This document shows positions 4,734 to 7,743 of a stretch of DNA of 7,743 nucleotides, piece by piece. The stretch spans positions 242 through 7,984 of the forward strand of contig MGXJ01000036.1 of assembly GCA_001801345.1 (NCBI GenBank), written 5' to 3'. The position numbers were made by a program, and so were the translations under genes. Numbering within the stretch: the first letter of the stretch is position 1; every line of letters starts with the position of its first letter. Source of the stretch: Gammaproteobacteria bacterium RBG_16_37_9 (lineage in GTDB: Bacteria > Pseudomonadota > Gammaproteobacteria > UBA9339). Below the pieces are notes generated by a model. It was given only the letters and a program-made list of their open reading frames with translations, made no database searches and was not told where the DNA came from.

Positions 4734-7700
4734 ATGAAAGTTAAACGTCACTTTACTAGCAAGGGAAAAGCGCCACTTGCAGCTGTTAAATTTGTTAATC
4801 GCTCCTCAGAAATTCGCAATCCCGATGGCACAGAAGTTTATAAAGCCAATGATTTGGAGATCCCAGAAACTTGGTCACAAGTAGCAACAGATATCGTTGC
4901 GCAAAAATATTTTCGCAAATGGGGTATTCCAGTCAAAACTAAAAAAGTAGATGAAGTTGGTGTGCCTGAGTGGTTGCAACGCACTGAAGTGGATTTGGCC
5001 GAATTAGAAAAATTGCCACAAGATAAACGACATCGTGGTGAAAAGAGTGCAAAAGAAGTATTTCATCGCTTAGCTGGAACATGGACTTATTGGGGTTGGA
5101 AGCATAAATATTTTGATACTGAGGAAGATGCACAGGCGTATTACGATGAAATAATATTTATGCTAGCAAATCAAATGGCCGCTCCAAATTCTCCGCAGTG
5201 GTTTAATACTGGTTTAAATTGGGCATATGGTATTACTGGTCCAGCGCAAGGACATTATTATGCAGATCCACTAAATAATGGCGAAGTAAAAAAATCAGAA
5301 GATGCATATAGTAGACCCCAACCGCATGCATGTTTTATTTTGTCGATCAAAGATGATTTAGTAAATTCTGGTGGGATCATGGATATGTGGATTCGTGAAG
5401 CCCGTTTATTTAAATATGGTTCTGGCACTGGTGCCAATTTTTCTAAGTTGCGTGGTTTCGGTGAGCCTTTAAGTGGTGGTGGTAAATCTTCCGGATTAAT
5501 GTCATTTTTAAAAATTGGTGATCGCGCCGCTGGTTCTATAAAATCTGGTGGAACTACAAGACGCGCAGCAAAAATGGTAGTTCTTGATATAGATCATCCA
5601 GATATTGAGGAATTTATTAATTGGAAAGTATTAGAAGAGCAAAAAGTAGTTGCTCTTGCTACTGGTTCTAAGTTGAATAATCATTATCTCAACAAAATTA
5701 TGCGAGCGTGTATCAACACTGAATTATCAGCTGAAGATAGCGCCGATCCTAAAAAAAATAGTGCACTTCTGCAAGCAATTACTGACGCAAAACGTTCTCG
5801 AGTTCCTTTAAATTATATTTTGCGGGTAATTGAGCTTTATAAACAAGGCAAGCGTTCTATTAATTTTCCTGAATTTGATACTGATTGGCAAAGTGATGCT
5901 TACAATACAGTTTCAGGGCAGAACTCAAATAATTCAGTGCGGGTTACAGATGATTTTATGCATGCAGTAGAGCATGATAGTGATTGGCATTTATATTGGC
6001 GAACTGAGCTTAAAAGTGCTGCGAATGAAAAGCGTAAACCAAAGCCATATAAGACTATGAAGGCTCAGGATTTATTTGGTCAAGTTGGCTACGCTGCATG
6101 GTCTTGTGCAGATCCTGGAATGCAATTTGATACTACGATTAACGATTGGCATACCTGCCCAGAAAGCGGTCGCATTAATGCTTCCAACCCTTGTTCTGAA
6201 TATAATTTTTTGGATGATACAGCATGTAATCTTGCTTCAATTAATTTGATCAAAGTTATGGATGACGATGGTAAATTGAATATACCTCTATTTGAGCAGG
6301 CAGCACGTTTATGGACCATAACCTTAGAAATTAGCATTTTGATGGCGCAGTTTCCAAGTTATGATATTGCGCGTCTTTCATATGAGTTTCGTTCTCTTGG
6401 TTTGGGATACGGCAATTTGGGTGCTTATTTAATGCGCAATGGTATTCCATATGACTCGAAAGAAGCGTTTGCAATTTGTGGTGCTATTACAGCGATCATG
6501 CACTTTACCTCTCTTGCTACTTCGGCCCAGATGGCAAAAGAGCTTGGTCCATTTGTGCATTATAATTTAAATCGTGAAGCTATGCTGAAAGTGGTGCGTA
6601 ATCATCGTTGTGCACTTTATGGTGGTGATGAACAATTCGAAAAGTTACACATTAAACCCTTGAGTGTCGATGCCAATTATTGCCCTGATTATTTATTGCA
6701 AGCAGCTCGTAATATTGCTGACCAAGCTTTAGATCTTGGTAAACAATATGGTTATCGGAATGCGCAGCATACCGCGCTTGCGCCAACTGGAACTATTGGA
6801 TTATTGATGGATTGCGACACCACCGGAATTGAGCCGGATTTTGCTTTAGTTAAATTTAAGAAGCTTGCTGGTGGAGGATATTTCAAAATTATTAATCAAT
6901 CAGTGCCGCTGGCATTGAATAAACTCGGTTATAGCAGTAAGCAAATTAGCGACATTATTACTTATGCTAACGGCACTGGTTCCTTTAAGGATTCTCCCCA
7001 CATTAATGCTGATAGCTTGCGCGCCAAAGGTTTTGCCGATGAGATGATCTATAAAATAGAAGGGTTATTGCCAACTGCATTTGATATTAGCTTTGTAATT
7101 AATGTTTGGACTCTTGGTAAAGAAACTTTAATGAAAGTTGTTAATGTTGATGAAAAAAAATTACTAGATCCAAAATTTAATTTATTAGTAGAACTTGGAT
7201 TTACTCCAGAGCAAATCCAAGAAGCCAACAAATATATTTGTGGGAGTATGACTATTGAAGGCGCGCCTCATTTACTAGATAAGCATTTGCCAATTTTTGA
7301 TTGTGCGAGCAAATGCGGTCGTTATGGTAATCGCTATTTATCGTATGAAGCTCATGCATACATGATGGCTGCCGCCCAGCCGTTTATTAGTGGTGCAATT
7401 TCTAAAACTATTAATATGTCTCATGAGGCAACAATTGAAGATGTAAAAAATGCATATATACTTTCTTGGAAGCTTGGCGTGAAGGCAATTGCGCTTTATC
7501 GTGATGGATCAAAATTAAGTCAAGCTCTAAGCACTACTTCGGAATTGCTTGGTTTAAATGAAGAATCTATCGATGTATCTCATATCGCAGAAAAAGTAAT
7601 TTATCGATATATTGCAAAACGGCGCCGTTTACCAGATCGCCGAGGTGGTTATACTCAGAAGGCTAAGCTTTCTGGTAATACTATTTACTTACGAACGGGA

Positions 7701-7743
7701 GAGTATGAAAATGGCGAGCTTGGCGAAATATTTTTGGATATGC
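4734..7743 (+). CDS. nrdJ: Adenosylcobalamin-dependent (class II) ribonucleotide reductase, long form, C-terminus cut by window edge
   Basis: 1003 codons are open to the window edge; long NrdJ proteins have about 1200 residues. The enzyme reduces ribonucleotides to deoxyribonucleotides using a thiyl radical generated from vitamin B12, independent of oxygen. The order of motifs fits: SEIRNPDGT near the start; AGTWTYWGWK; QMAAPNSPQWFNTGLNWAYG; HACFIL with Cys200, expected to be one of the redox pair; EARLFKYGSGTGANFSKLRG; KSGGTTRRAAKMVVLDIDHP; then NPCSEYNF with Asn485, Cys487 and Glu489 as the radical-site residues. APTGTIGLLMDCDTTGIEPD (683-702) and CGRYGNRYLS follow, and KLSGNTIYLRTGEYENG begins the C-terminal TSCPD region. 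There is no N-terminal ATP-cone. The C-terminal cysteine pair that re-reduces the active site would lie beyond the window. This long form is, to my knowledge, mainly alphaproteobacterial. Two NrdR boxes precede it. Confidence 0.95.
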   Translation, partial: MKVKRHFTSKGKAPLAAVKFVNRSSEIRNPDGTEVYKANDLEIPETWSQVATDIVAQKYFRKWGIPVKTKKVDEVGVPEWLQRTEVDLAELEKLPQDKRHRGEKSAKEVFHRLAGTWTYWGWKHKYFDTEEDAQAYYDEIIFMLANQMAAPNSPQWFNTGLNWAYGITGPAQGHYYADPLNNGEVKKSEDAYSRPQPHACFILSIKDDLVNSGGIMDMWIREARLFKYGSGTGANFSKLRGFGEPLSGGGKSSGLMSFLKIGDRAAGSIKSGGTTRRAAKMVVLDIDHPDIEEFINWKVLEEQKVVALATGSKLNNHYLNKIMRACINTELSAEDSADPKKNSALLQAITDAKRSRVPLNYILRVIELYKQGKRSINFPEFDTDWQSDAYNTVSGQNSNNSVRVTDDFMHAVEHDSDWHLYWRTELKSAANEKRKPKPYKTMKAQDLFGQVGYAAWSCADPGMQFDTTINDWHTCPESGRINASNPCSEYNFLDDTACNLASINLIKVMDDDGKLNIPLFEQAARLWTITLEISILMAQFPSYDIARLSYEFRSLGLGYGNLGAYLMRNGIPYDSKEAFAICGAITAIMHFTSLATSAQMAKELGPFVHYNLNREAMLKVVRNHRCALYGGDEQFEKLHIKPLSVDANYCPDYLLQAARNIADQALDLGKQYGYRNAQHTALAPTGTIGLLMDCDTTGIEPDFALVKFKKLAGGGYFKIINQSVPLALNKLGYSSKQISDIITYANGTGSFKDSPHINADSLRAKGFADEMIYKIEGLLPTAFDISFVINVWTLGKETLMKVVNVDEKKLLDPKFNLLVELGFTPEQIQEANKYICGSMTIEGAPHLLDKHLPIFDCASKCGRYGNRYLSYEAHAYMMAAAQPFISGAISKTINMSHEATIEDVKNAYILSWKLGVKAIALYRDGSKLSQALSTTSELLGLNEESIDVSHIAEKVIYRYIAKRRRLPDRRGGYTQKAKLSGNTIYLRTGEYENGELGEIFLDM

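Noticed and set aside
4939..7231. Minus-strand open frames of 60-82 codons at 4939-5133, 6089-6337 and 7049-7231
   Set aside because: All lie antisense within the continuous nrdJ frame and show no start signals or known motifs.

Overview
The window is an AT-rich stretch of a Gram-negative chromosome carrying mostly housekeeping genes. An outer-membrane TolC-type channel, an LPS inner-core heptosyltransferase (WaaC), a PilE-type pilin and a type A RNase P RNA all point to a proteobacterium. The WaaC, PilE, NusB and RNase P features look gammaproteobacterial, perhaps Legionellales-like. That placement is a family-level impression, since no search was possible. The class II ribonucleotide reductase at the right end is of the long form I associate mainly with Alphaproteobacteria, so the lineage stays open.

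Layout, left to right. Positions 1-800 (minus) hold the N-terminal half of a TolC-family channel, cut by the window edge. A 252-bp divergent spacer with a short palindromic repeat (902-950) separates it from a lone type IV pilin gene (1053-1451, plus). The pilin converges on lspA (1529-2029, minus), and a REP-like palindrome between them runs into the lspA coding end. Upstream of lspA, a long near-perfect palindrome (2045-2137) fills the gap to rnpB, the RNase P RNA gene (2149-2533, minus). Diverging from rnpB is a tight plus-strand run waaC-nrdR-nusB (2661-4525). After a 208-bp regulatory spacer comes nrdJ, an adenosylcobalamin-dependent ribonucleotide reductase (4734 to the edge, 1003 codons visible).

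How the parts connect. The clearest regulatory link is NrdR: its gene lies just upstream, and two NrdR-box-like palindromes 32 bp apart sit in the nrdJ promoter region. NrdR probably represses nrdJ when dATP is high. The lspA gene is bracketed by repeats on both sides and shows no promoter of its own, so it may depend on transcription coming through rnpB.

I see no CRISPR array, tRNA, transposase, prophage or clearly novel multi-gene system. The points worth a second look are small-scale: repeats invading gene ends, an extra hairpin in the RNase P RNA, a possibly leaderless pilin mRNA, a 10-A tract early in waaC, and the NrdR box pair.
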